From Mesorhizobium sp. CAU 1732 (GTDB taxonomy: Bacteria > Pseudomonadota > Alphaproteobacteria > Rhizobiales > Rhizobiaceae), in the NCBI RefSeq assembly GCF_039888675.1, contig NZ_JBDQQR010000001.1:2604001-2668000 (forward strand): a DNA stretch of 64,000 bases, read 5' to 3'. The notes under the pieces were generated by a model. That model worked only from the letters and a program-made list of their open reading frames with translations. It was not told where the DNA came from and searched no databases. Below are positions 42,310-51,716 of this stretch, one piece after another. The translations under genes and the position numbers were made by a program. Each line of letters opens with the position of its first letter. The first letter of the stretch is position 1.

Positions 42310-43279
42310 GCAGCCAGCACCTCACCTGATGATTATCATCGACGTTCAGCAAGGAAGGTTCCTCATTGCGACATCGGTCGTGAACGTGCGGGCACCGCGA
42401 CTGGAAGGCGCAGCCCTCGGGCAGGGCGGAAAGGTCGGGAACGCTGCCGCTCATGGTGGGGAGCATGCGATCGCTCAGGGCGTGGCCCATCTTCGGGACG
42501 CAATTCATGAGGCCGATGGAATAGGGATGCAGCGGCTTGTCGAAGAAGCTTTCCACGGGCGCCGTTTCGACGATCTGTCCCGCATACATGACCGCAACCC
42601 GGTCGGCCGTCTCCGACACGACGCCCAGATCGTGGGTGATGAGGAGAAGGGACGACCCGGAATTGCGTACCAGATCGCTCAGCAACCCAAGCACCTGAGC
42701 CTGGATCGTTACATCCAGCGCAGTCGTGGGCTCGTCGGCAATGATGAGCGCGGGATCGCAGGCCAATGCCATGGCGATCATGACGCGCTGACGCATGCCG
42801 CCGCTCATTTCATGCGGATACGCATGCACGCGGGATGAAGGATCGGAAATGCCCACGAGGGCAAAGAGTTCGACGACCCGCTCGAGGGCCTCGGCGCGCG
42901 ACAGCGACCTGTGAAGCAAGAGAACTTCGGCGACCTGCCGCCCGACACGCAGCACCGGGTTGAGCGACGTCATCGGCTCCTGGAAAATCATCGCGATGCG
43001 GTTTCCGCGAATGCGCCGCACCTCGCGCTCGCCGGCCGTGGCCAGGTCGATGCCGTCGAAGGATATCTGCCCCTCGACGATCCGGCCGATCGACGGGATC
43101 AACCGCATTATGGAATGGGCGGTGACGCTCTTTCCGGAACCGGATTCGCCCACCAGCCCGACGATTTCCCCCGACCTGATCGTCAGGTCCACGCCGCGGA
43201 CGGACTTGCACACGCCGCGCGGCGTGAAGAAGTAGGTGTGCAGCCCGCGTATGTCGATCGCTTCAGACATTTGGGACAT
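42302..43279 (-). CDS. peptide-type ABC ATPase, DppD-like
   Basis: 325 residues. Walker [11 protein letters not shown], signature [15 protein letters not shown], Walker [14 protein letters not shown], and a C-terminal Cys cluster [14 protein letters not shown] near residue 290, typical of DppD/OppD. The start at 43279 follows GGAGGAGGTGAGCG; the Met three codons later is an alternative. Confidence 0.95.
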   Translation of the reverse strand: MSQMSEAIDIRGLHTYFFTPRGVCKSVRGVDLTIRSGEIVGLVGESGSGKSVTAHSIMRLIPSIGRIVEGQISFDGIDLATAGEREVRRIRGNRIAMIFQEPMTSLNPVLRVGRQVAEVLLLHRSLSRAEALERVVELFALVGISDPSSRVHAYPHEMSGGMRQRVMIAMALACDPALIIADEPTTALDVTIQAQVLGLLSDLVRNSGSSLLLITHDLGVVSETADRVAVMYAGQIVETAPVESFFDKPLHPYSIGLMNCVPKMGHALSDRMLPTMSGSVPDLSALPEGCAFQSRCPHVHDRCRNEEPSLLNVDDNHQVRCWLHV

Positions 43280-43306
43280 CGCTCACCTCCTCCGTTGACG
43301 ATCGTC

Positions 43307-43690
43307 CTATTCGGGTTGCGGCGTTCCGCGCTTTTCGTCGCTCAACTGGAGGCGCCAGCCGTCCGGGTCGCGGAACAGCGCGTTTTTGCGGCCGGTGCTG
43401 GGGGAGGCGTGAACGTCCTTGTAGAAGCTGATGCCCTTGTCCACCATGTCCTTGTGGGTGCTCTCGATATCGCGCACCTTGAAGGACATGTGGTTGATGC
43501 CGGGGTTCTCTTCGGCGAGCAGCTCATGGATTTCGATGATCGGCTGGTTTTCGCCGGGAAGCTGAAGCTCGGCGGAGCCGCCATGATGGTCGGTCCAGGT
43601 CAGCAGCTTGAAGCCCATTTTCTCGTAGAACGCGACATGAGCCTTCACGTTGCGAACAATGATTTCGATGTGATCGATTCCAACAATCAT
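43307..43690 (-). CDS. VOC (glyoxalase/dioxygenase fold) protein
   Basis: 127 residues, a single vicinal-oxygen-chelate module pair. Likely metal ligands are His in GIDHIEIIV, His in GINHMSFKV near residue 65, and Glu residues in IIEIHEL and the C-terminal WRLQLSDE. Such proteins act as glyoxalases, ring-cleaving dioxygenases, epimerases or binding proteins. The start at 43690 gives the usual MxVxxIDH N-terminus; the 23-residue upstream extension is unsupported. It lies between the FAH-family gene and the ABC ATPases in the same operon, so it probably handles the imported compound. Confidence 0.82.
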   Translation of the reverse strand: MIVGIDHIEIIVRNVKAHVAFYEKMGFKLLTWTDHHGGSAELQLPGENQPIIEIHELLAEENPGINHMSFKVRDIESTHKDMVDKGISFYKDVHASPSTGRKNALFRDPDGWRLQLSDEKRGTPQPE

Positions 43691-43730
43691 CGGTATGCTC
43701 TCCACTATTGGTGTTCGGCCTGGTTGTCGG

Positions 43731-44450
43731 TCAGACGACTTTGACCTCGAGTTCGCCAACGCCGTCGATATGCACCAGCATCACATCGCCGCGCTCGATT
43801 GCGCCGACGCCGGAGGGGGTGCCTGAGAAGATCAGGTCGCCGGGTGCGAGGGTGAAAAGGCCCGACAGATACGAGATGATTTCCGGCGTCTTCCAGATCA
43901 TCTGGTTGAGGTCGCCGGTCTGGCGGCGTTTGCCGTTCACATCGAGGCGGATTTCGCCCGCATCGGGATGGCCGATCGCGGAGGCCGGCACGATGGCGCC
44001 GCACGGAGCGGAGCTTTCGAACGCCTTGCCCACTTCCCAGGGGCGCCTGAGGTCTTTCGCCTCGCCCTGAAGATCGCGCCGGGTCATGTCGAGGCCGACG
44101 CCATATCCGAAAACGCAATCCAGAGCCTGCTCAAGCGGAATATCCTTTCCGCCCTTGCCAATCGCAATCACGAGTTCGGCTTCGAAATGCACGTCGCTCG
44201 ATTGCGGCGGGTAGGGGAAGTCCTCGCCGGCGGGAAGGATGTTGTCCGGGTTTTTCTGGAAGAAGAAAGGCGGCTCGCGATCGGGATCGTGCCCCATCTC
44301 CACGGCATGCGCCGCATAGTTACGCCCGACGCAATAAATGCGGCGTACCGGGAAGAGCGCGTCCGACCCCTGAACCTCGATCGTCGTGATCGGAGGAAGG
44401 GCAATCGCATAGTTGCCCGCCTTCTGCGCGACGGCTGCCTCGCCTGTCAT
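43731..44450 (-). CDS. fumarylacetoacetate hydrolase family protein
   Basis: 239 residues of the FAH catalytic domain. Motifs: IYCVGRNYAAHAVEMG near residue 38, FFFQKNPDNILPAG near residue 62, metal-binding DVHFEAELVIAIGKGG near residue 85, GYGVGLDMTRRDLQ near residue 113, and LIFSGTPSGVGAIERGD near residue 210. Members hydrolyse acylpyruvates, decarboxylate oxaloacetate or hydrate dienoates. It is the first gene of the operon that continues into VOC, ATPases, two binding proteins and permeases, with a divergent GntR gene. Finding it at the head of a peptide-type importer is uncommon and hints at an aromatic or beta-diketo substrate. Confidence 0.9.
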   Translation of the reverse strand: MTGEAAVAQKAGNYAIALPPITTIEVQGSDALFPVRRIYCVGRNYAAHAVEMGHDPDREPPFFFQKNPDNILPAGEDFPYPPQSSDVHFEAELVIAIGKGGKDIPLEQALDCVFGYGVGLDMTRRDLQGEAKDLRRPWEVGKAFESSAPCGAIVPASAIGHPDAGEIRLDVNGKRRQTGDLNQMIWKTPEIISYLSGLFTLAPGDLIFSGTPSGVGAIERGDVMLVHIDGVGELEVKVV

Positions 44451-44571
44451 CGTTCACCTGTCCCTGTTTGCTATCTTGAAAACCAATGTTTATCAATTTT
44501 CCAATGTGCGCAAGTGGTTTTGATCGCTCGCGCGAAATTTATGACATTGACACCAATGGCGGATATCGCGG

Positions 44572-44655
44572 ATGGGGAGGCCTATGATACCAATTCAGAG
44601 ATTCCGGCACTTGGAAGCATCTCTGTCAGTGGAGACGATCGGTGGAAAAGCCTGA
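44572..44655 (+). other. possible leader ORF before the GntR gene
   Basis: ATG 44572 (or the in-frame ATG 44584 behind GGGGAGG) opens a 23-27 codon frame (..MIPIQRFRHLEASL..) that ends at TGA 44653-44655, overlapping the GTG start of the regulator by 14 bases. It could couple or attenuate regulator translation, or be chance. Its first 16 bases are identical to 9342-9357 at the start of the other GntR gene. Confidence 0.25.
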
Positions 44656-45358
44656 CGCAATGTTCTCAAAAGATCAGGATCACCTGATCCCGGACGAGGG
44701 GCAGGCCGCCTTCACACAGTTGCAGGCGTTCCTTGCGCAGCATGAGCTCAGCGAGCATGGGCGTTTGCCGCCCGAGCGTGAACTCTGCGATATACTCGGT
44801 GTTTCCCGGGGCGCCCTGCGCAAGGCGCTGGCTATAGCCGAGTCGGAAGGCCGCATCTGGCGTCACGTCGGAAAGGGCACGTTCCTCGGAAGCAAACCGA
44901 TTGGGGCCGTGGCCCCCGACTTGGTTCTAGCCAATCTGGCAAGCCCGGTGGAAGTGATCCGTGCGCGCTTGACGATAGAGCCGGCCCTGGCGCGGGAGGC
45001 GGCCCTCAACGCATCGACGGCTGATCTGGATGAGCTGAAGCTGTGTGCGGAGCGCGGCCGCGATGCCGGTAGCTGGCGACGCTATGAGAATTGGGACAAC
45101 CGCTTCCATCGTGCGGTGGCGACCGCCACGCAGAACAAGCTGCTTGTCATGATGTTCGACAATCTGAACACGATCCGGCGCACGGTCGTGTGGGGGCGCC
45201 GCCGGGAAGCCACCGAAGGCCCGGCCGCCGATCACCATTCCTTCGCCGAACACGACGCGATCGTGGACGCCATCATGGACCGCGATCCGACAGCCAGCGA
45301 ACTGGCGATGCGCCAGCACATCGAGACCGTGTCCTACAATCTCCTGCGCCACCGGTGA
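44642..45358 (+). CDS. GntR family regulator, FCD type (GTG start)
   Basis: 238 residues. HTH: RLPPERELCDILGVSRGALR near residues 42-62 with the wing EGRIWRHVGKGTFLG; FCD domain from about residue 100 (VEVIRARLTIEPALAREAAL; NRFHRAVATATQNKLLVMMF). The GTG at 44642 has GGAG seven bases upstream; ATG 44660 is an alternative. It is divergent from the FAH/VOC/ABC operon and likely controls it. Confidence 0.9.
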   Translation: MEKPDAMFSKDQDHLIPDEGQAAFTQLQAFLAQHELSEHGRLPPERELCDILGVSRGALRKALAIAESEGRIWRHVGKGTFLGSKPIGAVAPDLVLANLASPVEVIRARLTIEPALAREAALNASTADLDELKLCAERGRDAGSWRRYENWDNRFHRAVATATQNKLLVMMFDNLNTIRRTVVWGRRREATEGPAADHHSFAEHDAIVDAIMDRDPTASELAMRQHIETVSYNLLRHR

Positions 45359-45430
45359 CCGGTGTCAACGCGATCGCCTATGGCACCCCTGCGGCGCCTG
45401 ATAGCCCTTATGCCAGTGACAATGGCGGCA

Positions 45431-46153
45431 TCACCCGCCCGCCGTCTTCACCGATATCCGGCGCGCCGTGTCGGTGGAGAGCAGCGTCGTGATGATCCTG
45501 CCCCTGAACAATTCGACATGGTTTCCGGCGATCAGCTCGGCCGTGTCCACATCGCCAGCGACGATCGCATCGAACATCGCACGATGATCCTGCATCGTGG
45601 CGCCCAGATGAGCATCCAGCCGTTCGTCCAGTTCGCTGTGCTCGCTGAAACAGACATAGGAGATGCGCAGGCTTTCAATCAGGCTGCGCCGATAGGCGGC
45701 GGCGAGATGGCTGCTCTGCCCGGCCTCGCCGATCGCTGCGTGGAAAGCATAGTTCGCCTCGTTCACGGTTTCGCTGTCCAGAGCCCGCGCGCCTTCCTCG
45801 AAGGCGAGCATATGCGCCTTGATCGTGTCCAGATCGTTGGGCCGACGACGCACCGCGGCAAGCCGCGTCACCACGCGCTGCAGGATGTCCAGGCCCTCGA
45901 AGAAATCGCGCAGGTTCTGGAGGTCCAGCCCGGCCACCCTTGCGCCGCGCCCCTTGGTGGAGGTCACGAGATTTTCGGCAGTGAGCCGGATCAGCGCCTC
46001 GCGCACAGGGGTCCGGGACACACCGTATCGTGCCGATACGACGCTTTCATCGAGTTCGGTCCCAGGCCTCAAGTCCAACTTGAGGATGTCGCGCCGTAAG
46101 CTGCGATAGACCATTTCGCTGCCAAGCCCCGACGCAGCGGAATCCTCCGTCAT
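45431..46153 (-). CDS. GntR family regulator, FCD type
   Basis: 240 residues. HTH: ELDESVVSARYGVSRTPVRE with REALIRLTAENLV near residues 30-65; FCD domain from about residue 85 (NLRDFFEGLDILQRVVTRLA; NYAFHAAIGEAGQSSHL; DHRAMFDAIVAGDVDTAELI). The start is uncertain: ATG 46153 (MTEDSAASG) or ATG 46180. It is divergent from the hydantoinase/TRAP operon beginning at 46283 and so its likely controller, with a GTATAC-centred candidate site between them. Confidence 0.88.
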   Translation of the reverse strand: MTEDSAASGLGSEMVYRSLRRDILKLDLRPGTELDESVVSARYGVSRTPVREALIRLTAENLVTSTKGRGARVAGLDLQNLRDFFEGLDILQRVVTRLAAVRRRPNDLDTIKAHMLAFEEGARALDSETVNEANYAFHAAIGEAGQSSHLAAAYRRSLIESLRISYVCFSEHSELDERLDAHLGATMQDHRAMFDAIVAGDVDTAELIAGNHVELFRGRIITTLLSTDTARRISVKTAGG

Positions 46154-46234
46154 GTTCTTTGTCCCAGCCCTATGAAGCATGATTTTCCGCCGTGTTTTGC
46201 GTGAAATCAAGGCGAATATATGTAGCTTGACTCT

Positions 46235-46254
46235 GCGTATACATATTGCATACC
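46235..46254. promoter_or_regulatory. candidate GntR operator with GTATAC core
   Basis: GCGTATACATATTGCATACC contains a GTATAC palindrome followed by a GCATACC half-like element, in the 129-base gap between the divergent regulator and hyuA-like genes. FCD-type regulators often bind GTATAC-cored sites. It lies 29 bases before the hyuA-like start. Confidence 0.4.
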
Positions 46255-46282
46255 GTTCGTCTATCAAGTGGGGAAGGACGGT

Positions 46283-48352
46283 ATGCAGGCAGGAAACTGG
46301 TTTATCGGCGTCGATGTGGGGGGCACTTTCACCGATCTCTACGCGTTCGATCGCGAGGCGGGTTCGGTAGCGCTTCACAAGACGTCAAGCACTCCGGCCA
46401 ATCCCGCCGAAGCCATCCTGAACGGGTTGAGAGAGCTTTCCCTCAAGACCGGCCTGCCGCTTGCGGCGATGGCCAGCCTGGCCCACGGCACCACTGTCGC
46501 CACCAATGCGCTCATCCAGCGGCGTGGTGCGCGCGTGGCGATCGTCACCACGCGCAATTTCCGGGATCTCGTTGAGATCGGCCGGCAAATCCGCCCCAAG
46601 CTTTACGATCTGAAGGCGGATCATCCGCTGCCGCTCGCCCCCCGCGAAATGCGCTTCGAGGTCACCGAACGCATCGGGCCGGCAGGCGAAGTGATCGAGC
46701 CGCTCGACGAAGCGAGCGTGGATGCTGTCATCGAGCAGCTTCGCGAGAGCGGCGCCGAAGCCTGTGCGATCGCTTTCCTGTTCGCCTATCTCAATCCCGC
46801 GCATGAGGATGCCGTCAAGGCGCGGATCAAGGCTGCGCTGCCGAACCTGGCAATCTCGACCTCGTCCGAGGTGCAGCCCGAATTCCGCGAGTACGAGCGC
46901 ACGTCCACCACGTTGCTCAACGCATATCTGCAGCCGATCTTCTCGCGCTACATGACGACGTTGAAAGATGCGCTGGCGACGATGTCGCCCGGCGCGCATG
47001 TCGGCATCAACCAGTCGAACGGCGGCCTGATGTCCGTCGACAAGGCGCGGGACTTTCCGATCCGCACCGCGCTTTCCGGCCCGGCCGCAGGCACGATCGG
47101 CGCGATCCATACGGCTCGGCAGGCCAACAAGCTCGACATCATCACCTTCGACATGGGTGGCACCAGCGCCGACGTGGCCCTGATCCGCAACTGCGAAACC
47201 AAACTCGCCTTCGACAGGGACGTTGCCGGCTTCCCGGTTCGCATGCCGATGGTCGACATCAATACGGTGGGCGCGGGCGGCGGCTCGATCGCGTGGTTCG
47301 ATCGCGACGGACTGATGAAGGTCGGCCCGCAAAGCGCCGGCGCGGTGCCCGGTCCCGCCTGCTACGGGCGCGGCGGCATCGAGCCGACCGTGACCGACGC
47401 GAACGTCGTGCTCGGGCGGCTGTCGGTGCACGGGCTGCTCGGCGGCGCAATGCCGCTCGACGTGGACGCGTCGAGACGTGCCGTCGGCGTGGTCGCGGAG
47501 CGGCTGGGCTTCTCCATCGAGCGCGCCGCCAAGGGCATGCTCGACATCGTCGCGGCCAATATGGTCCGGGCGATCCGCGCGATTTCGGTCGAGCGCGGCC
47601 ACGATCCGCGCGATTTCGTCCTGATGCCATTCGGCGGAGCCGGCCCGCTGCACGCCGATGGCTGTGCGCGCGCGCTCGACATCGGCCAGATCATCGTCCC
47701 TTACTCGCCGGGCATTCTTTGTGCGCAGGGATTGCTCGTCGCCGACCAGTCGGAAAGCTTCGTGCGCAGCCAGCGCCTCCCGCTCGACGACAGGAGTGTC
47801 GCCCCGCTTGCCGCGCTGATCGACGAGATGATGGAGGAAGCGCTGGCGTGGTGGAAGGCAGAGGGGATCGGTGAGGGCGCCCGCGCGCTGAAACTTGCCG
47901 TCGACATGCGCTACGCAAGCCAGAATTACGAGCTCCAGGTGCCGATCGAGACCGATATGGGCGCGTCGGCATTGCCGTCGGTGGATGCGCTCAAGCAGCT
48001 CTTCTTCGCCGCCCACGAGCAGGCCTACGGCTTCCACAATCCTGCCGATCCGGTGGACGTGGTGGCCGTGCGGCTGACTGCGCTCGGCTCGCTTCCATCG
48101 CCCGGCACGCCGCCGGTGCCGGAAACCGCGTCCAGGGAGCCGGTTCCGCGTTCACGGCGGTCCGTGTGGTTCGAGGATGCCGAGCCGTACGACACGCCTG
48201 TTTACGATCGCGCCGGCTTCGCACCCGGCGTCACGATCGAAGGGCCGGCGATCATCGACCAGTTCGACGCAACCACCCTGGTGTTTCCAGGGGACATCGC
48301 GCGCATCGATGATGCGCTCAATATCGTCATCGACCGGGCGAGGACTTCGTGA
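46283..48352 (+). CDS. hydantoinase/oxoprolinase subunit A (HyuA-like)
   Basis: 689 residues, ATP-dependent hydantoinase/5-oxoprolinase/acetone carboxylase family, A subunit. The actin-like ATPase motifs are visible: GVDVGGTFTDLYAFD at the N-terminus, HGTTVATNALIQRRG near residue 75, FDMGGTSADVALI near residue 288 and GAGGGSIAWFDRDGLMKVGP near residue 330. It opens or carboxylates cyclic amides or ketones together with subunit B. GGGAAGG precedes ATG 46283; GTG 46268 would add five residues. Confidence 0.93.
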   Translation: MQAGNWFIGVDVGGTFTDLYAFDREAGSVALHKTSSTPANPAEAILNGLRELSLKTGLPLAAMASLAHGTTVATNALIQRRGARVAIVTTRNFRDLVEIGRQIRPKLYDLKADHPLPLAPREMRFEVTERIGPAGEVIEPLDEASVDAVIEQLRESGAEACAIAFLFAYLNPAHEDAVKARIKAALPNLAISTSSEVQPEFREYERTSTTLLNAYLQPIFSRYMTTLKDALATMSPGAHVGINQSNGGLMSVDKARDFPIRTALSGPAAGTIGAIHTARQANKLDIITFDMGGTSADVALIRNCETKLAFDRDVAGFPVRMPMVDINTVGAGGGSIAWFDRDGLMKVGPQSAGAVPGPACYGRGGIEPTVTDANVVLGRLSVHGLLGGAMPLDVDASRRAVGVVAERLGFSIERAAKGMLDIVAANMVRAIRAISVERGHDPRDFVLMPFGGAGPLHADGCARALDIGQIIVPYSPGILCAQGLLVADQSESFVRSQRLPLDDRSVAPLAALIDEMMEEALAWWKAEGIGEGARALKLAVDMRYASQNYELQVPIETDMGASALPSVDALKQLFFAAHEQAYGFHNPADPVDVVAVRLTALGSLPSPGTPPVPETASREPVPRSRRSVWFEDAEPYDTPVYDRAGFAPGVTIEGPAIIDQFDATTLVFPGDIARIDDALNIVIDRARTS

Positions 48353-50052
48353 TGACCACTCCGATTGATCCGATCACCATCGAGATCGTCGCCAGCGCGT
48401 TCCGTTCGGTCGTGGACGAAACCTTCATCGCCCTCATGAAGAGCGCCTATTCCACCAACATCAAGGAGCGGCACGATCATTCGACCGCCGTGTGCGACCG
48501 GGACGGACGGCTGATCGTCCAGGCCGACATGTCGCTTCCGATCCATATCGCCTCGATGACGGGGCTGATGAAATCCATCCTCGCCAAATATCCGACGGAA
48601 GAGATCGAGGAAGGCGACGTGTTCGTCGCCAACGACCCGCACGTCGCCGGCGGCACGCACCTGCCCGACATCAACTACGCGGCACCGCTTTTCCTCGAAG
48701 GCCAGCTTATGGGCTTCATCTGCAATATCGCGCACCATGCCGATATCGGCGGCATGGCGCCCGGCTCCATGGCCGGCGGCATGTCCGAAATCTATCAGGA
48801 AGGGTTGCGCATCCCGGTCGTGAAGCTGTTTCGCAAGGGCGTGATCCAGCAGGATTTGATGGACATCTTCCTGCTCAATGCACGCATTCCCGACGAACGG
48901 CGCGGCGACCATTTCGCGCAGATCGCCGCCTGCCGGCTTGGCGTGCGGCGCGTGAAGGAGATCGGCGAGCGTTACGGGCTTGCGACGATCTGCCAGGTCT
49001 TCGATGAGTTGATCGAGCGGACGCGCTCGCGCATGCGGGCCGCCATCGCGGCGGTGCCGGACGGGGTCTACAGCTTCGACGACGTGATGGACGATGACGG
49101 GCTTGGAACCGTCGATATCCCGATCAAACTCAGCATCACCATCGACGGCGATTCCGCGCTGTTCGACTGGCGCGGCTCTTCGAGCCAGGTGCGAGGCAAC
49201 ATCAACGTGCCGATCAACGCCACCCAGGCCGCCGTCGCCTATTCGCTGCGCGCGCTCCTGGACCCGGAGATCGCCAACAACCAGGGCATCATCGACTGCT
49301 GCGAGCTTCTGACCGATCCGGGCTCGATCGTCGATTGCAAGTCGCCGGCGCCGGTCGCCGCGCGCGCCAACACTTCGCAGCGCCTGATCGACATCATCAT
49401 CGGCGCCTTCTCCAAGGCGATTCCGGAACGCGCCGTCGGTGCCTCGAACGGTGCCAATACCACGGCTGTCTTTTCCGGCACGGACCCGCGCAACGGGCAC
49501 GAATATCTCTACTTCGAGACGCTCGGCGGAGGTTTCGGCGGACGCAACGACCGCGATGGAAAGGATGGCGTGCAGGTGCACATCACCAACACGTCCAACC
49601 TGCCGATCGAAGCGATCGAAACGGAATACCCGCTGCGTGTGGTGAGCTACGGCTTCATCGAGGATTCCGGCGGTCCGGGGCAGTACCGGGGCGGCGGCGG
49701 TTTGAGACGTGTCATCCAGCCGATCGGCCACGCGTGCATCTTCAACGGCGCCGGTGAACGCTTCACCAACGCGCCGTGGGGACTGTTCGGCGGTGAGCCG
49801 GGGCGTCCGGGCCGGTTCCTGCTGGCGAGCGAAACCGGGGAACGCCGGCTCGAGGTGAAGCCGTCCGGGGTAACGGTTTCTCCCGACCAGCATATCGTCG
49901 TGGAGACGCCGGGAAGCGGAGGCTATGGGCCGGCCAGCGAGCGTGATGCCGCGGCCATCGAGATCGACCGAAAGTCGCAGAAATATTCAGGCGAGTTCCT
50001 CGCCGCGCACTACCCGGGTTTTGCCAATGGGACCGCCCACCCCGCAGAATAA
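48352..50052 (+). CDS. hydantoinase/oxoprolinase subunit B (HyuB-like)
   Basis: 566 residues, B subunit of the same complex. Landmarks: EIVASAFRSVVDETFIALMK at the N-terminus, IEEGDVFVANDPHVAGGTH near residue 85 and ETLGGGFGGRNDRDGKDG near residue 390. Its ATG shares one base with the subunit A stop (TGATG), consistent with equimolar production. It is followed by the DctPQM transporter, so the complex probably acts on the imported ring compound, such as a hydantoin, oxoproline or lactam. Confidence 0.93.
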   Translation: MTTPIDPITIEIVASAFRSVVDETFIALMKSAYSTNIKERHDHSTAVCDRDGRLIVQADMSLPIHIASMTGLMKSILAKYPTEEIEEGDVFVANDPHVAGGTHLPDINYAAPLFLEGQLMGFICNIAHHADIGGMAPGSMAGGMSEIYQEGLRIPVVKLFRKGVIQQDLMDIFLLNARIPDERRGDHFAQIAACRLGVRRVKEIGERYGLATICQVFDELIERTRSRMRAAIAAVPDGVYSFDDVMDDDGLGTVDIPIKLSITIDGDSALFDWRGSSSQVRGNINVPINATQAAVAYSLRALLDPEIANNQGIIDCCELLTDPGSIVDCKSPAPVAARANTSQRLIDIIIGAFSKAIPERAVGASNGANTTAVFSGTDPRNGHEYLYFETLGGGFGGRNDRDGKDGVQVHITNTSNLPIEAIETEYPLRVVSYGFIEDSGGPGQYRGGGGLRRVIQPIGHACIFNGAGERFTNAPWGLFGGEPGRPGRFLLASETGERRLEVKPSGVTVSPDQHIVVETPGSGGYGPASERDAAAIEIDRKSQKYSGEFLAAHYPGFANGTAHPAE

Positions 50053-50084
50053 TAGTCGGCATATCGACAGAGAGGACGGAACAG

Positions 50085-51077
50085 ATGAACAAGTTGCTTG
50101 CTACGACAGCGTTCGCGCTGGGAATTGCTTTCGCGGTTCAGGGCGCGTCTGCCCAGGTCGCATGGGATCTGGCCAACGAATACCCGCCGAATTCGGTCCA
50201 TGCACAGTCATCGGACGCCTTCATCAAGGCGCTGGACGAGGCGTCTGGCGGCGAGATCGTGGTGACGGCACACCACGGCGCGGCCCTCGGCTACAAATCC
50301 GTCGACCATTTTGACGCGGTCGGCGATGGCGCGATCCAACTCGCCTCTTCCTTCATCGGACCATGGTCGGGCATCGACCCGATCTTCCTCGTCTCGTCTC
50401 TGCCGTTCCTGGCGCCGACGGTGGACGACAACCGCGCGCTCTACGAAGCGTCCAAGCCCTACTACGAGCGTGTCCTGGCCGATGCCAACCAGATCTTCCT
50501 GTTCGCCACGCCCTGGCCCCCGAGCGGCCTGTGGGGCAACAAGCCGATGGATTCGATGGACTCGATCCGCAACGTGCGCATCCGTACCTACGACGCGAAC
50601 GGCACCGTGACCCTTCGCCAGGCCCGCGCCGCGCCGATCCAGCTCTCCTGGGCAGATACCGTCCCGCAGCTTACCACCGGCGGCATCGATGGCGTTCTGA
50701 CCTCCGCCGATGGCGGCGTCGCGGCTCAACTGTGGGAGCACCAGTCGCACTTCACCGAGGTGAATTACGCGATGCCGCTGCAGATCGTCCACCTCAACAA
50801 GGACGAGTACGAAGCCTTGAGCGACGAGCAGAAGGCTGCGATCGCCGAGGCGGCTTCGGTCGCCGAGAATTTCGGCTGGGATCTCCTCGCCAACCGCGTG
50901 CAGGAAAACTACGCCCAGATGCGCGAGCACGGCATGACGATCGTCGATGAGGTGCCGGAGGATTATCTGGCGGCTCTCGCCGAGGCCGCCGTTCCCGCCA
51001 TCGCGGACTGGAAGTCGAAGTTCGGCGAGGAAGCCGACGTTCTTCTGAAAGCCTACGAGGCCGCTCGCTCGCAGTAG
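50085..51077 (+). CDS. TRAP transporter binding protein, DctP type
   Basis: 330 residues. Signal peptide MNKLLATTAFALGIAFAVQG, cleavage after ASA|QV. DctP features: WDLANEYPPNSVHAQSSDAF, IQLASSFIGPWSGIDPIFLV near residue 85, conserved Arg in RNVRIRTYDANGTVTL near residue 165 and the LSWADTVPQLTTGGIDGVLT block. It feeds the DctQM pair downstream. Confidence 0.93.
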   Translation: MNKLLATTAFALGIAFAVQGASAQVAWDLANEYPPNSVHAQSSDAFIKALDEASGGEIVVTAHHGAALGYKSVDHFDAVGDGAIQLASSFIGPWSGIDPIFLVSSLPFLAPTVDDNRALYEASKPYYERVLADANQIFLFATPWPPSGLWGNKPMDSMDSIRNVRIRTYDANGTVTLRQARAAPIQLSWADTVPQLTTGGIDGVLTSADGGVAAQLWEHQSHFTEVNYAMPLQIVHLNKDEYEALSDEQKAAIAEAASVAENFGWDLLANRVQENYAQMREHGMTIVDEVPEDYLAALAEAAVPAIADWKSKFGEEADVLLKAYEAARSQ

Positions 51078-51085
51078 CTGCTCGC

Positions 51086-51117
51086 GCCGGCATGATCGCG
51101 ATGCCGATCGTGCCGGC
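51086..51117 (+). terminator. stem-loop between dctP- and dctQ-like genes
   Basis: GCCGGCA / TGCCGGC outer stem, one T-G wobble, then GATCG / CGATC inner stem with a six-base loop, starting eight bases after the binding-protein stop and ending eight bases before the next ATG. There is no T-run. Likely a processing or stabilising structure favouring binding-protein expression. Confidence 0.65.
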
Positions 51118-51125
51118 CCCGTCCG

Positions 51126-51659
51126 ATGGGGCAAGAGATGCAATATTTCTACGATACGGTCTTCGCCGTCTCCCGGCTTGCGGCTGCGCTGGCATGCGCC
51201 GTTCTGGTCGGCATGGTGGGGTTCATCCTCTACGAAATCGTCCTTCGCTACTTCTTCCACAGCTCGACATACGTGCTCGACGAGTTCGTCGGCTACGGCG
51301 TGGCGGCCTGTACGTTTCTCTCCCTCGGATACGCACTCGAGCATGGCAGCCTGATCCGGGTGAATGTGCTCGTCAGCAGGCTGCACGGCGGCGCGAAGCG
51401 GACTTTCGAGATTTTCTGCGCCGGGCTGACGATGGCGGTGATCGGGCTCTTCATCTGGTTCTTCTGGATCCGGGTCCTGCGCCACTGGATGCGCGGCACC
51501 ACCTCCAGTTCCATCGCCGAAGTTCCCATGTGGATTCCCGAGGGGCTCGTTTTCCTGGGTCTCTGCGTCTTCTGGCTGCAGCTTCTGGTCTACCTGCTTC
51601 GCCAGGTCACCAATACGCCGCCGCCCATCACTCCGAGCGAAACCGCACACGAGGTCTGA
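51126..51659 (+). CDS. TRAP transporter small permease, DctQ type
   Basis: 177 residues with four hydrophobic segments: ALACAVLVGMVGFILYEIVL, AACTFLSLGYALE, AVIGLFIWFFW and EGLVFLGLCVFWLQLLVYLL. RYFFHSSTYVLDEFVGYG is the family's conserved region. The start is 51126, or ATG 51138 four codons later. Confidence 0.9.
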   Translation: MGQEMQYFYDTVFAVSRLAAALACAVLVGMVGFILYEIVLRYFFHSSTYVLDEFVGYGVAACTFLSLGYALEHGSLIRVNVLVSRLHGGAKRTFEIFCAGLTMAVIGLFIWFFWIRVLRHWMRGTTSSSIAEVPMWIPEGLVFLGLCVFWLQLLVYLLRQVTNTPPPITPSETAHEV

Positions 51660-51716
51660 GCCGCGTCCCGGCACGGCCAACGGGTGTCGGTTCGGACGCC
51701 CATTTGAGGTACCACA

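Noticed and set aside
46385..48037. 550-codon frame antisense to the HyuA-like gene
   Set aside because: It is an antisense shadow with no recognisable domain.
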